A stretch of 64,000 nucleotides of DNA from Companilactobacillus allii (GTDB lineage: Bacteria; Bacillota; Bacilli; Lactobacillales; Lactobacillaceae): assembly GCF_001971585.1 (NCBI RefSeq), contig NZ_CP019323.1, positions 1,416,053-1,480,052 on the forward strand. Reading direction: 5' to 3'. Positions within the stretch are counted from its first letter, which is position 1. Each line of letters starts with the position of its first letter. The notes under the pieces are model-generated. The model made no database searches. It saw only the letters and a program-made list of their open reading frames with translations, and was not told the DNA's origin. The position numbers and the translations under genes were made by a program. Shown here in pieces: positions 40,302 through 49,303 of this stretch.

Positions 40302-40430
40302 AAGAGCGTGACAGAATACGTTCAGTTTTCATATATAAGCCAAAAAACGATATTTACGTGAGTAAATATCGCTTTTTAGATTTAAATTGAGAGAATTGTA
40401 TTTTGACACGCGTTTTCACTGAAATTTACG
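40302..40430 (+). repeat. Structured repeat element, copy R4
   Basis: The outer stem pairs GCGTGACAGAATAC (40306-40319) with GTATTTTGACACGC (40398-40411), 13 of 14 positions. The inner hairpin (about 40341-40377) has a GTGA tetraloop at 40358-40361 closed by TTTAC/GTAAA. The tail is short (TTTTCACTGAAATTTA). By its GNRA loop and motif order it is on the plus strand, although both flanking genes are on the minus strand; it is the only copy not following a sense stop codon. Confidence 0.8.
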
Positions 40431-42132
40431 ATCTATAAATAACATAACCAATCAGTGCAATGAAAAGAACAAATGAAAACCAAATCATATATGGATAAAT
40501 ATGAGGATAATAACTGGCTACAGAAATATTAACAGTGTTAGCTTTTGAAGGGTTATAAATAGCTATGAATCCTAAGTCGTCAGTGGTCCATTTAACTGAC
40601 TTGTTGTTTACTTTGATGTCATATTTAAGTGATGAATAGCCGAATATTGGTAATTGGACATTGCCACGTTTGATGTTTTTGCCACGATAATTAACACTGT
40701 TTGTCGTAGAGCTAGTTTTCTTTAGATTTGTTGTTTTGTTATTTTGACTAGCAGTGTGATGAATCAATAAATTCTGAACTTCAGGTGAAAGAAATTGGCC
40801 ATTTGAGTTAGGATCAATAGCAACTTTATCTGGAGCATAATCAGGTATCAGAGTTCGTAGTATTTTCTCACTGTTGATGCCACTGGAAGTGAGTTTAACA
40901 TCTGTATTAGGTGATAGATCAGTCTTTGTTTTGGCAGTCATAGTTGTTAAAGTAGTTCCGTGATTATAGATATAGTTTGTCGTGACTTGTATTGCTGCTG
41001 ACAAGGAGAGTATAGACATCAATACTAGGATATACTTACTAGTTTGAGCCTTGAAGTTCTCTAATAACAAAATAATTGGGACGATACCTAAAAATAGAGC
41101 AAATCTCCAACTTGATTCTTGGAAGTTATTGAGAATCGGAATGTGATTAAAAATTGCCCAAGGAGTTAAATCAGTGCTAAATATTACTAGAACTGATTCC
41201 ACTAATAACCAAGGAAGAAGTTTGTTTGTTTTTTTCTTATCGAATCCAACCAATACTATCAACAACACAATCAATGATAAAGTTGAAAAACTGGTTTTGG
41301 CATTCCATTTAACATTGGTGAATAGTATTGATATTGGGTCAGCAATCACATTCCCCTTACCAAATGGTGGCAATAGTCCAGTTTTTGAAATAGTCATTAG
41401 TCGATAGATTAATGGAAGACACAATACCACAGCGATTAATCCTGAAATAACTAGGTTAATAAAGGGAATAAGGGTTCTATTTTTAATTGAACAAACAATT
41501 AAGAAGACACCTGCGACCATGGAGATCGCAACGGCACTCAATAAATGTGAATTGATAACTATAGTCATTAAAAGTCCGACTTTAATTGCCAGAATATAGT
41601 CAATTCTTTTACTTTCGAGAATATCTTTAAAAGTAAAGATCAGTGGAAAAGAAAAGGCTAGAACAATTGCCACTCCCGGTTGAAACTCGGTTGTAATGCC
41701 TCTAAGAACAGCACCAGAATACGTATATATCAATGCTGCCATACTTGAATTCAAACTGCTGTAGCGCTTATTTAAAGATAAAAATGTTACAACAAAAGTC
41801 ATCATCGCAATCATAACTTTTATAGCGATGATTTGATGAATTGGAGATAACATATCTGTAATAAAAATAAATGGCCAAAGTGTGAAATCAGGATACATAC
41901 CATTGACAGCTTGACCTGAAGAAAAGAAGGTATCAAAGTTCAACCAACTTGGTAAATTACCGTTAATAAAAGCTTGGCGGATTTCATAAATTCTTTGCGT
42001 GTGGAAAAAAGTATCACTTCCAGCAATCATATAATTAAGATGAAATTGCCAAAGCATCCAGATGATGATTGAGATAAAGAACAGTAAAATAACTGAAATA
42101 GTTTTTTTGTTAATATGATTTTGAGTATTCAT
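40426..42132 (-). CDS. YfhO-like polytopic membrane protein
   Basis: A 568-residue membrane protein with about 11 helices in the first 390 residues, a Ser/Thr/Asn-rich extracytoplasmic region (about 390-540) and a final helix. The GSDTFFHTQRIYEIRQAF start and NINGMYPDFTLWP-like stretch resemble the YfhO / 6-pyruvoyl-tetrahydropterin-synthase-related membrane proteins, a group with a GT-C-like fold that in B. subtilis and lactobacilli acts in lipoteichoic acid glycosylation. I cannot identify catalytic residues securely. ATG 42132 has GGGGAG directly upstream; the in-frame codon at 42144 overlaps that site. It follows the MFS gene by 18 bases. Confidence 0.7.
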   Translation of the reverse strand: MNTQNHINKKTISVILLFFISIIIWMLWQFHLNYMIAGSDTFFHTQRIYEIRQAFINGNLPSWLNFDTFFSSGQAVNGMYPDFTLWPFIFITDMLSPIHQIIAIKVMIAMMTFVVTFLSLNKRYSSLNSSMAALIYTYSGAVLRGITTEFQPGVAIVLAFSFPLIFTFKDILESKRIDYILAIKVGLLMTIVINSHLLSAVAISMVAGVFLIVCSIKNRTLIPFINLVISGLIAVVLCLPLIYRLMTISKTGLLPPFGKGNVIADPISILFTNVKWNAKTSFSTLSLIVLLIVLVGFDKKKTNKLLPWLLVESVLVIFSTDLTPWAIFNHIPILNNFQESSWRFALFLGIVPIILLLENFKAQTSKYILVLMSILSLSAAIQVTTNYIYNHGTTLTTMTAKTKTDLSPNTDVKLTSSGINSEKILRTLIPDYAPDKVAIDPNSNGQFLSPEVQNLLIHHTASQNNKTTNLKKTSSTTNSVNYRGKNIKRGNVQLPIFGYSSLKYDIKVNNKSVKWTTDDLGFIAIYNPSKANTVNISVASYYPHIYPYMIWFSFVLFIALIGYVIYRS

Positions 42133-42150
42133 GTTTCTCCCCAATGAAGA

Positions 42151-43533
42151 TTAGTTTTCTTTATTCTTGATCAATAGAGCAAATATGAAGCCGACAATCG
42201 CCATTGCACAGAAGAATCCGAATACATAATGATAACCAATTAATCCAAGGTTGGGTGATAACCCGTGATTTTGATTGGCAGTGACAAGAATCAATGTCGC
42301 AAGTGAAACACCTAGTGATCCTAGTAATTGTCTGACGGTAGTAATTATTGCAGTTCCATGTGGAATTAAACTTTCAGGAAGGGAATTACCACCAAGAGTA
42401 GTTGCCGGCATCATAACAAAGGCATTACCACCTTCTATTAGCATGGCAATGAGGATCATTGGTAGTAAGCCTAACTTAGTATTTAATACAAACAATAACA
42501 TCCAACCAAGTACTATCATTGACATACCTGATATCAGTGTCTTCTTGAAACCGATTTTATCGGCTAGTTTACCAGTTAGTGGATTGAGAATACTGAGAAG
42601 GATTGCTGGTGGAACTAATGCCAATCCAGAGACTAGAACAGAAGTATGTAATATGTTTTGATAATAAAGTGGATAAATTATTGTCACAACAATAAGTGAG
42701 ATATAAGAGAATCCCGTTAGCAAAACGGAAAGGTCAAAGTTGAAATTCTTCATGACCTTTAGGTCTAGTAATGGTTGATCCTTAGTTAATTGACGATGAA
42801 CAAATAATACGGATAGGATTAAGCTGACGACAAACAAAATAATTAGGTTTGTAGATAGGCTATGCTGGCTTCCGGCTTGATTTACAACATAGAGTAAGCC
42901 GATTATTCCTAATAGATAAATAATTGACAGTGAGTCTAATTTCACCTTTTGACGAGGCATAACGTCTTTGATATAGATTAATCCTGTAATAAAAATGACG
43001 ATCATTATTAGTAGAAAAATAACGAATAATCCTTGCCATTGTAGAAAGTTTAGAACAATACCAGAAATAATGGGTCCAGATGCCAAGGCAGATCCCATGA
43101 CTAATCCGGCGAACCCCATAGTTGTACCACGTTGTTCTTCAGGAGTGATGGTCAAAAGGACTGATTGAAACGATGGGAAAAGTATCCCGACACCAACTGC
43201 TTCCAAAGCTCTACCAAGCATTGCCATGGCAAAATTTTGAGCGATAATAATGATGAATGTTCCAATTGCAAATATAGCCACGACACTTAAAAATATCTTT
43301 TTGAATGAGATATTGTTAAGTAGCCAGGGACTGATCGGCATCATGATACTCATTATTAACATGAATCCAGTTGTTAACCATTGAATGGTTGGTGCACTAA
43401 CACCGAAAAATTTCATTAATGTTGGGTAAGCAGTCGATAATGATGATTGACTGATGGACATTGTGAATGTACCCGATAGAAGTGTAATGATAAAAAGCTT
43501 GCGCTTAAGTTTATTGTTAATTGTGTTTTCCAT
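42151..43533 (-). CDS. MFS exporter, DHA2 (EmrB/QacA-like) type
   Basis: A 460-residue protein with about 14 predicted helices. It has the DHA2 features: SQSSLSTAYPTLMKFFGVS and IQWLTTGFMLIMSIMMPIS in helices 1-2 and LGRALEAVGVGILFPSFQSVLL in helix 4. Such proteins export drugs or lipophilic compounds by proton antiport. ATG 43533 has GGAGG 9 nt upstream on the minus strand; the TTG at 43548 overlaps it. It is probably co-transcribed with the YfhO-like gene. No regulator is adjacent. Confidence 0.87.
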   Translation of the reverse strand: MENTINNKLKRKLFIITLLSGTFTMSISQSSLSTAYPTLMKFFGVSAPTIQWLTTGFMLIMSIMMPISPWLLNNISFKKIFLSVVAIFAIGTFIIIIAQNFAMAMLGRALEAVGVGILFPSFQSVLLTITPEEQRGTTMGFAGLVMGSALASGPIISGIVLNFLQWQGLFVIFLLIMIVIFITGLIYIKDVMPRQKVKLDSLSIIYLLGIIGLLYVVNQAGSQHSLSTNLIILFVVSLILSVLFVHRQLTKDQPLLDLKVMKNFNFDLSVLLTGFSYISLIVVTIIYPLYYQNILHTSVLVSGLALVPPAILLSILNPLTGKLADKIGFKKTLISGMSMIVLGWMLLFVLNTKLGLLPMILIAMLIEGGNAFVMMPATTLGGNSLPESLIPHGTAIITTVRQLLGSLGVSLATLILVTANQNHGLSPNLGLIGYHYVFGFFCAMAIVGFIFALLIKNKEN

Positions 43534-43658
43534 ATATTTAACCTCCAATAATTAGAATAAACTTATTTCTATTTCTCGTCCATTCAGTATGATATACGTG
43601 ATGTTAAGTTGCCTTGAATTTTTAAAGGCTTAAAGAGATTGGTGCTTGTCTTGAATGT

Positions 43659-43790
43659 TACTCAAACTTGTAGCGCAAACGCGAGCTAAGACACAATTTC
43701 TTCCGTATAACGCAAAAAAATGGTCTTCACTTTCGTGAAGGCCATTTTTTAGTGTTATTACTCGGAAATTAACCGTGTCTTAGCTCGCTC
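43659..43790 (-). repeat. Structured repeat element, copy R5 (minus strand)
   Basis: Perfect 14-bp outer arms GCGAGCTAAGACAC (43681-43694) and GTGTCTTAGCTCGC (43775-43788). Their sequence is largely different from the other copies while pairing is complete. The inner hairpin (about 43712-43752) has TTTC at 43731-43734, which reads GAAA on the minus strand. The minus strand also shows the TTTCCGAG and CGGAAGAAATTGTG motifs and the tail CAAGTTTGAGTA (43659-43670). It starts immediately after the clpP stop codon, in the direction of clpP transcription. Confidence 0.87.
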
Positions 43791-44377
43791 TATTTTGCGG
43801 GGCTATTTGTCATGATTTCATCAATCAAACCGTAATCTTTGGCTTCTTGTGATGTCATGTAATTGTCACGATCGGTATCCTTTTGAAGTTTTTCAAATGA
43901 TTGACCGGAGTTATCAGCTAACATGTGGTTCAATCTCTTTCTTGTCTTCAAAATCTCTTGGGCAGCAATTTCAATTTCTGTTTGTTGACCTTGAGCACCA
44001 CCTAATGGTTGGTGAATAAGGATTGTTGAATTTGGTAGGGCAAAACGTTTGCCTTTTGTACCTGATGAAAGGATAACTGAACCCATTGAGGCTGCTAATC
44101 CAGTTGCGATTGTTGTAACATCAGATTTAACGAAATTCATTGTATCAACAATAGCCAATCCGTCGGTAACTGAACCACCGGGTGAGTTGATATACATTGA
44201 AATATCTTTCTCTGAGTCTTGAGCATCAAGGAATAGTAATTCAGCAATAACTGTATTAGCCATTTGGCTGTTAACTTCACCTGATAACATAATAATTCTA
44301 TCTTTTAGTAATCTTGAATAAATATCATAGGCACGTTCGCCACGTGAGCTTTGTTCAATAACTGTAGGAACTAACAT
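43790..44377 (-). CDS. clpP: ATP-dependent Clp protease proteolytic subunit
   Basis: ClpP forms the tetradecameric peptidase barrel fed by ClpX, ClpC or ClpE. The 195-residue protein has the catalytic triad S97 (GLAASMGS), H122 (LIHQPLGG) and D171 (TDRDNYMT). TAGGAGGC precedes ATG 44377 on the minus strand. The promoter carries a CIRCE element, and R5 directly follows the stop codon as probable terminator. Confidence 0.97.
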   Translation of the reverse strand: MLVPTVIEQSSRGERAYDIYSRLLKDRIIMLSGEVNSQMANTVIAELLFLDAQDSEKDISMYINSPGGSVTDGLAIVDTMNFVKSDVTTIATGLAASMGSVILSSGTKGKRFALPNSTILIHQPLGGAQGQQTEIEIAAQEILKTRKRLNHMLADNSGQSFEKLQKDTDRDNYMTSQEAKDYGLIDEIMTNSPAK

Positions 44378-44410
44378 AAACTGCCTCCTAATTAATTAGT
44401 ACTTTTTGTT

Positions 44411-44464
44411 TTAGCACTCTTAATAGTACAGTGCTAATTTAGCATACAATTGGTATCGGGTCAA
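44411..44464 (-). promoter_or_regulatory. clpP promoter with CIRCE element
   Basis: TTAGCACTC (44411-44419), nine bases, then CAGTGCTAA (44429-44437) equals the CIRCE consensus except one base. The minus-strand promoter is -35 TTGACC (44464-44459) and -10 TAAATT (44441-44436), 17 bp apart, so the -10 overlaps the edge of CIRCE. HrcA should repress clpP and heat should release it. Confidence 0.88.
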
Positions 44465-44489
44465 CAAACAAACCTCGAAATATAAAAAT

Positions 44490-44540
44490 AAATAAGATTT
44501 GTGTGATAACTTTTTTCATTATCGCACAAATCTTATTTTT
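44490..44540 (-). terminator. Terminator of the acyltransferase gene
   Basis: AAATAAGATTTGTG (44490-44503) and CACAAATCTTATTT (44525-44538) are perfect 14-bp reverse complements, extended inward by GATAA/TTATC with one mismatch in between. A runs on the left and T runs on the right make it usable in both directions. Confidence 0.85.
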
Positions 44541-44547
44541 TTAAGCA

Positions 44548-45672
44548 TTATTTGACCTGTTCTACAACTTCTTTAGAAGAGAATCCACTCTTAACACGTG
44601 CCCAAATAATGTGGAAAGTGTAAGCAGATGTGAATGCCAAGCACCATGTAATTAAGTAACAAACGATAATGGCAACTAGGGGATGGTCTAAGGCAAGATT
44701 ATGTCCAAAGATTCTCCAGATAATTTGGAACCAGAATACGTTTGATAGATATGCACGGTATGCATAAATGGCTAAGAAATGAAATACAGGTAAAGCTTTG
44801 GAATTGTTACGTAAGTGATGCATTGATAATGCAGCAACTAAACCAATAACTAGTAGTGCATAAAGTGTCATTGATGGTTTGTAGTAAGGGGCATTTGTCA
44901 ATTGAACTGGGAATCCGAAGGCTGACAATTCGCTATTTGTCCAATAATAAACAGCAATAATTGCGATGACTAGAATAATCCAAGTTTTCTTGAGGAATGT
45001 TTCGAATTGTTCACGATAAACCCAGGCAATAACACCAAAAATCCCGTAAATAACAAAACTTACAAATAATCTATCTAACAAGTACCAATTAGTAGCCTGT
45101 GGGCCATGGAATACGTTGGAATCATAGAAGAAAATCCATGCCGCATAACCAACAATAGTCAATCCAATTGCCCAAAATGCATTAGTAACACTTCTTTTGA
45201 CCCAGTGACCTAGTGCCCAGAAGAATGGCATTAAAATAATGAACTGTAACATCATAGTGTTATACCACAGATGAGGTGCAGCATTACCATTTATAAAATG
45301 CCACAAAAAACTAGCAACTCCATTGAATTTGTTAACTTGTTGAACATCTGGAAATACTACTAGATATGCAAGTGTCCACCAGATCGTAGGTACAAAAAGA
45401 GCAGACCATTGTTTCTTCATGTATCCGCCATAGTTACTCCATGTATTATCACCAGTAGTTCTGGTAGTAGTGTATAAAATACCAAAAATAAAGGCTGGTG
45501 CCGTGAATTTGACTAAGTTATAGATAATTCCAATGATAGATTGGGCATTATCAGGTGGATTAGTGCTGAGAACAACACCAAGGACAGTCTGCATCATAAC
45601 GGCAGTACAAGCAAAGACCTTCATGTAGTCACCAACATCGGCTGGTCTTGTATTGTCTAATCTTGAATTCAT
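44548..45672 (-). CDS. Membrane acyltransferase (acyltransferase 3 family)
   Basis: A 374-residue protein with about ten membrane helices, starting RPADVGDYMKVFACTAVMMQ, with the pattern of PF01757 O-acyltransferases (OatA/WecH-like) which acylate wall or polysaccharide sugars across the membrane. Key catalytic residues cannot be named with certainty. No extracellular SGNH domain is fused, unlike OatA. AAAAGGGGA precedes ATG 45672 on the minus strand. Just upstream lies a copy of a 14-bp motif that also occurs before mdcH, so it may share a regulator with the malonate operon. Confidence 0.75.
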   Translation of the reverse strand: MNSRLDNTRPADVGDYMKVFACTAVMMQTVLGVVLSTNPPDNAQSIIGIIYNLVKFTAPAFIFGILYTTTRTTGDNTWSNYGGYMKKQWSALFVPTIWWTLAYLVVFPDVQQVNKFNGVASFLWHFINGNAAPHLWYNTMMLQFIILMPFFWALGHWVKRSVTNAFWAIGLTIVGYAAWIFFYDSNVFHGPQATNWYLLDRLFVSFVIYGIFGVIAWVYREQFETFLKKTWIILVIAIIAVYYWTNSELSAFGFPVQLTNAPYYKPSMTLYALLVIGLVAALSMHHLRNNSKALPVFHFLAIYAYRAYLSNVFWFQIIWRIFGHNLALDHPLVAIIVCYLITWCLAFTSAYTFHIIWARVKSGFSSKEVVEQVK

Positions 45673-45683
45673 TTAGTTTTTCC

Positions 45684-45714
45684 CCTTTTATTTGATTGTG
45701 AGATCAACAAAAGG
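45684..45714. promoter_or_regulatory. Putative operator, copy A of a shared dyad motif
   Basis: TGATTGTGAGATCA at 45693-45706 is identical to the core of copy B (46718-46731). In both copies CCTTTT lies to the left and AAAAGG to the right, but at different distances. Here the CCTTTT coincides with the acyltransferase ribosome site on the minus strand. TTGAT and ATCAA give the core dyad symmetry. Confidence 0.5.
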
Positions 45715-45758
45715 ATTTCTTATTTGTTAATATAATCGCTTCCAAAATAAAATGCAAC

Positions 45759-46634
45759 TTAAATTTTTAATTCTGATCTTTGAAAACTCAAAAATAACTT
45801 GATTAATTCGTTACTTATTTCCCTTTGAATATCAGTTAAGTTCATAGACGGTGAGCTTAGAAAAATGGTGCGTTGCAAGGGTTCTGGAGTAAGTCTGGCT
45901 AGTTGGACCTGAGAATCTATAGTCTGCCAAGTTACTGATGGTATAAAACTTAACCCGATTCCAGCTTCAATCAAGCCTCGAATAGTAGCTGGATCGTCAG
46001 TTTCATACATATAGTTCAAAGAAATGCCACGGTCATTAAAATATTTATCAGTGGTATTTCGTAATGGATTATTTTTGGTCAAACCAACAAACTTCTCATC
46101 TTTGACTTCTTTGGGATCGATGAATTCTTTGGTATATCCAAATTTTGAATTCCAACCAACGAATATTTCTTCTTTTAATACAGGTACATTCGTTAGGTCC
46201 TTTAATGGATGACTAGTAACTATAAAGTCAAATTGTTTAAAATCAGCCTCTCTAACAGTGTGCTGGGCGATACTTAGTCGCACGTTAGGGAACTTATCTT
46301 TGATATTTCCTACAATACTGGGAATAAAGGGGGAAGCAACTTCCATCAGTATTGAGATGGGTTGTTCTGAATTATCAACACCACCTTGAACAGCGTTTAT
46401 TCCTCTATCTAATTCCTTTAAGCTGTCATTAACATAGCTGAAGAACAATCTTCCAGCACGATTTAACTTTAAGGTGCGACCAGTTCTGTCGAATAACTGC
46501 ACATGTAATTCATCTTCTAGTTGTCTAATTGTTTTACTAACTGCAGGTTGAGAAATATAGAGGATCTCAGCGGCCTTAGTGATACTTTCTTGATTGGCTA
46601 CGATGGCAAAACACTTTAATTGTGTCAGGTTCAT
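45759..46634 (-). CDS. LysR-family regulator, probably of malonate decarboxylase
   Basis: A 291-residue LysR-type regulator with the N-terminal winged HTH (LKCFAIVANQESITKAAEILYISQPAVSKTIRQLEDEL) and a periplasmic-binding-protein-like effector domain. Its position divergent from mdcH, with only 126 bases between the starts, suggests it activates the mdc operon in response to malonate, as MdcR does in other bacteria; this function is inferred from context. ATG 46634 has GGAG 8 nt upstream; the GTG at 46643 overlaps that site. Confidence 0.87.
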   Translation of the reverse strand: MNLTQLKCFAIVANQESITKAAEILYISQPAVSKTIRQLEDELHVQLFDRTGRTLKLNRAGRLFFSYVNDSLKELDRGINAVQGGVDNSEQPISILMEVASPFIPSIVGNIKDKFPNVRLSIAQHTVREADFKQFDFIVTSHPLKDLTNVPVLKEEIFVGWNSKFGYTKEFIDPKEVKDEKFVGLTKNNPLRNTTDKYFNDRGISLNYMYETDDPATIRGLIEAGIGLSFIPSVTWQTIDSQVQLARLTPEPLQRTIFLSSPSMNLTDIQREISNELIKLFLSFQRSELKI

Positions 46635-46703
46635 TTTATCCACTCCAATTCATAACTATTTGGTTATGTACCATTCAATTTATGTATTATACACGCTTAC
46701 TTT

Positions 46704-46743
46704 ATCCTTTTATACTGTGATTGTGAGATCAGTGAAAAAGGAT
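46704..46743. promoter_or_regulatory. Putative operator, copy B of a shared dyad motif
   Basis: Within the lysR-mdcH intergenic region, ATCCTTTT (46704-46711) and AAAAGGAT (46736-46743) are inverted repeats flanking the core TGATTGTGAGATCA (46718-46731). The core is identical to copy A at 45693. Confidence 0.5.
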
Positions 46744-46760
46744 GATCTGGAGGTGAATAT

Positions 46761-47669
46761 ATGCGTACTTTATGGATATTCCCAGGACAAGGTGGACAAC
46801 GTCCTGGAATGTTAAGTAATGTACCACGGGATTTGTTGACTAAGGTCAAAGACTTGACCGGTGTGACGTTAAATGATGACGAAGAATCTTATAAAGATTC
46901 TATACAGATTCAATTAGGTATTTTAATTTTACAGCTACAAAACATTAGACAATTAAAGTCTATTGAAGAAGTTCCTGATGTTGTTGCAGGTCACTCTTTA
47001 GGGGTGTTTGGAGCAGCAGTTGCCGCTGGGGTTTTAACTGAAGAAGATGCAATTAAAACTGTTTTTCTTCGTTCTACTAAAATGAAAGAGGCTTATCCAG
47101 TTGGATACGGCATGGGTGCAATAGTTGGATTAACTAGAAAGGAAGTTACTTCCTTAGTTGAAAAGGCTAATTTACCTGATGTTTATGTATCAAACCAAAA
47201 TTCTGAGTTACAGACAGCATTGTCTGGATCCTTAGATGGTATCAACAAGATTTTGGCTTTAGCAAAAGATAATGGAGCTCAAAAGGCTGTGATCTTAAAG
47301 GTACCAAATCCGTCTCATTCACCATTAATGCAATCGGCAGCAACTGCTTTGGATAGTGCATTTGAAACAATCGATCTAAAGAAACCCAAGTGTACTTATT
47401 TAACTAATTACAATGGGCATGCTGTACAAAGTGTTGATGAGGTCAAAAAGGACATGGTCAATAATCTGATATATCCAGTTTATTGGGACACGATGATGAG
47501 TGTTGCTAGTGAACTAGGTATTGATACAACGGTAGAAGTAATGCCGGGACATGCATTCACCAAATTGATTCACACCAAATTTCCTGATCTGAGAAATATT
47601 ACCATGAGTGAAATGGGAATTGATGATACTGAATTTCTATTAAAAAAATGGAGGAAAATAAATGACTAA
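46761..47669 (+). CDS. mdcH: Malonate decarboxylase, malonyl-CoA:ACP transacylase subunit (MdcH)
   Basis: MdcH starts the malonate decarboxylase cycle by moving malonyl from malonyl-CoA to the acyl carrier subunit MdcC, to activate the enzyme. The 302-residue protein has the acyltransferase nucleophile elbow GHSLG with S79, the FPGQGGQ start and the PSHSPLM histidine motif of FabD-type folds. TGGAGGTGA precedes ATG 46761. It is the first gene of a tightly packed operon; each mdc gene overlaps or touches the next. In Klebsiella mdcH is late in the operon, so the order is rearranged here. Confidence 0.92.
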   Translation: MRTLWIFPGQGGQRPGMLSNVPRDLLTKVKDLTGVTLNDDEESYKDSIQIQLGILILQLQNIRQLKSIEEVPDVVAGHSLGVFGAAVAAGVLTEEDAIKTVFLRSTKMKEAYPVGYGMGAIVGLTRKEVTSLVEKANLPDVYVSNQNSELQTALSGSLDGINKILALAKDNGAQKAVILKVPNPSHSPLMQSAATALDSAFETIDLKKPKCTYLTNYNGHAVQSVDEVKKDMVNNLIYPVYWDTMMSVASELGIDTTVEVMPGHAFTKLIHTKFPDLRNITMSEMGIDDTEFLLKKWRKIND

Positions 47670-49302
47670 CAGAAGTTGGACTACACATCGTGATGCAAAA
47701 AACGCTAAGTTAGAAAAAATTGCACCAATGATGGATGGTAAATTTGTAAAAACAGAAAACGCTAAGGAATTGTTGGAGAACCTTATAACTCCTGGCGACA
47801 AAGTTGTATTGGAAGGGGATAACCAAAAACAAGCTAGTTTCTTGTCAAAGGTTTTGGCCTCAGTTGATCCAGAAAAAGTTCATGACTTACATATGATCAT
47901 GTCTAGTGTTTCACGTCCTGAACATTTGGATATTTTTGAAACAGGTATTGCTAGTAAATTGGACTTTTCATTTGCTGGACCACAAAGTACTCGTATTTCC
48001 CAAATGATTGCTGACGGAACAATGAATGTCGGTGATATCCATACATATCTTGAATTATATGCACGTCTATATGTTGATTTGATTCCAAACGTTGTCTTAG
48101 TTGCTGCTGATAAGGTTGATCATGATGGTAATCTTTATACTGGCGCTAATACTGAAGAGACACCTGTTATTGTTGAATCAGCAGCATTTAAAGATGGTAT
48201 TGTTATCGTTCAAGCTAATGAGATCGTTGATAAAGTTCCACGTGTTGATATTCCTGGTGATTGGGTTGATGTTGTTGTTCAAGCCGACCAACCATATCAG
48301 TTGGAACCACTATTCACACGTGATCCACAAAATATTACTGAACTACAAATTCTTATGGGTATGATGGCTATTCGTGGTATTTATGAGAAGCATAATGTAC
48401 AAACAGTTAACCATGGTGTTGGATTTAATACTGCAGCTATTGAATTACTGCTTCCTACATATGGTGAACAACTAGGCTTGAAGGGTAAGATCGTTCCTAA
48501 CTGGGAAGTTAACCCTACACCTACATTGATTCCTGCTATTGAAAGTGGCTGGGTCAAGACTATTCATTCATTCGGTGGAGAAGTTGGTATGGAGAACTAT
48601 ATCGCTCACCGTCCTGATATCTTCTTTGTTGGTAAAGATGGAACTATGAGATCTAACCGTGCTTTTGGTCAGATGGCTGGTCAATATGCACTTGACATGT
48701 TCGTTGGTTCAACTTTACAAATTGATAAATATGGTAATTCTTCAACTGTTACAAATGGTCGTTTATCTGGATTCGGTGGTGCTCCTAACATGGGAAGTAA
48801 CCCAACAGGACGTCGTCACTCAACACCAGCATGGCAAAGTCTTAGACCAGATAATGATCCATTAGGCAAAGGACAAAAGTTAGTCGTACAAATGGTTGAA
48901 ACATTTGGTTCAAATAAGAAACCTGTCTTTGTTGATCATTTGGATGCTGAAGAAGTTAGAGGAGAAGCTAAGTTAGCTAATGTTCCTATCATGATTTATT
49001 CAGAAGATACTACTCATATCGTTACTGAAGAAGGTATTGCATACTTGTACAAGACAGATAGCATGGCTGAAAGACAAGCCGCTATCGAAGCCATTGCCGG
49101 AGTTACACCAGTTGGATTGAGAAGTAATCCTAAACAATTAGCTGATTTACGTGCACGTGGTATTGTTGCATTGCCAGAAGATTTACATGTACATCGTAAC
49201 GAAGCTAAGCGTTCACTTCTTGCCGCACAAACAATGGATGACTTAGTAAGTTGGTCAGATGGACTATACAATCCACCAGCTAAATTCAGAAGTTGGTCAT
49301 AA
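47662..49302 (+). CDS. mdcA: Malonate decarboxylase subunit alpha
   Basis: MdcA exchanges acetyl for malonyl on the carrier protein (acetyl-ACP:malonate ACP transferase), releasing acetate. The 546-residue protein begins with WTTHRDAKNAKL and has the CoA-transferase-like fold with segments such as HGVGFNTAAIELLLPTYG and SFGGEVGMENY, typical of MdcA. GGAGG precedes ATG 47662, which lies 8 nt inside the end of mdcH. Confidence 0.95.
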   Translation: MTNRSWTTHRDAKNAKLEKIAPMMDGKFVKTENAKELLENLITPGDKVVLEGDNQKQASFLSKVLASVDPEKVHDLHMIMSSVSRPEHLDIFETGIASKLDFSFAGPQSTRISQMIADGTMNVGDIHTYLELYARLYVDLIPNVVLVAADKVDHDGNLYTGANTEETPVIVESAAFKDGIVIVQANEIVDKVPRVDIPGDWVDVVVQADQPYQLEPLFTRDPQNITELQILMGMMAIRGIYEKHNVQTVNHGVGFNTAAIELLLPTYGEQLGLKGKIVPNWEVNPTPTLIPAIESGWVKTIHSFGGEVGMENYIAHRPDIFFVGKDGTMRSNRAFGQMAGQYALDMFVGSTLQIDKYGNSSTVTNGRLSGFGGAPNMGSNPTGRRHSTPAWQSLRPDNDPLGKGQKLVVQMVETFGSNKKPVFVDHLDAEEVRGEAKLANVPIMIYSEDTTHIVTEEGIAYLYKTDSMAERQAAIEAIAGVTPVGLRSNPKQLADLRARGIVALPEDLHVHRNEAKRSLLAAQTMDDLVSWSDGLYNPPAKFRSWS

Positions 49303-49303
49303 A

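Noticed and set aside
44441-44480. CtsR heptad repeat before clpP
   Set aside because: GGTCAA at 44459 belongs to the minus-strand -35; no second direct heptad at the proper distance is present.
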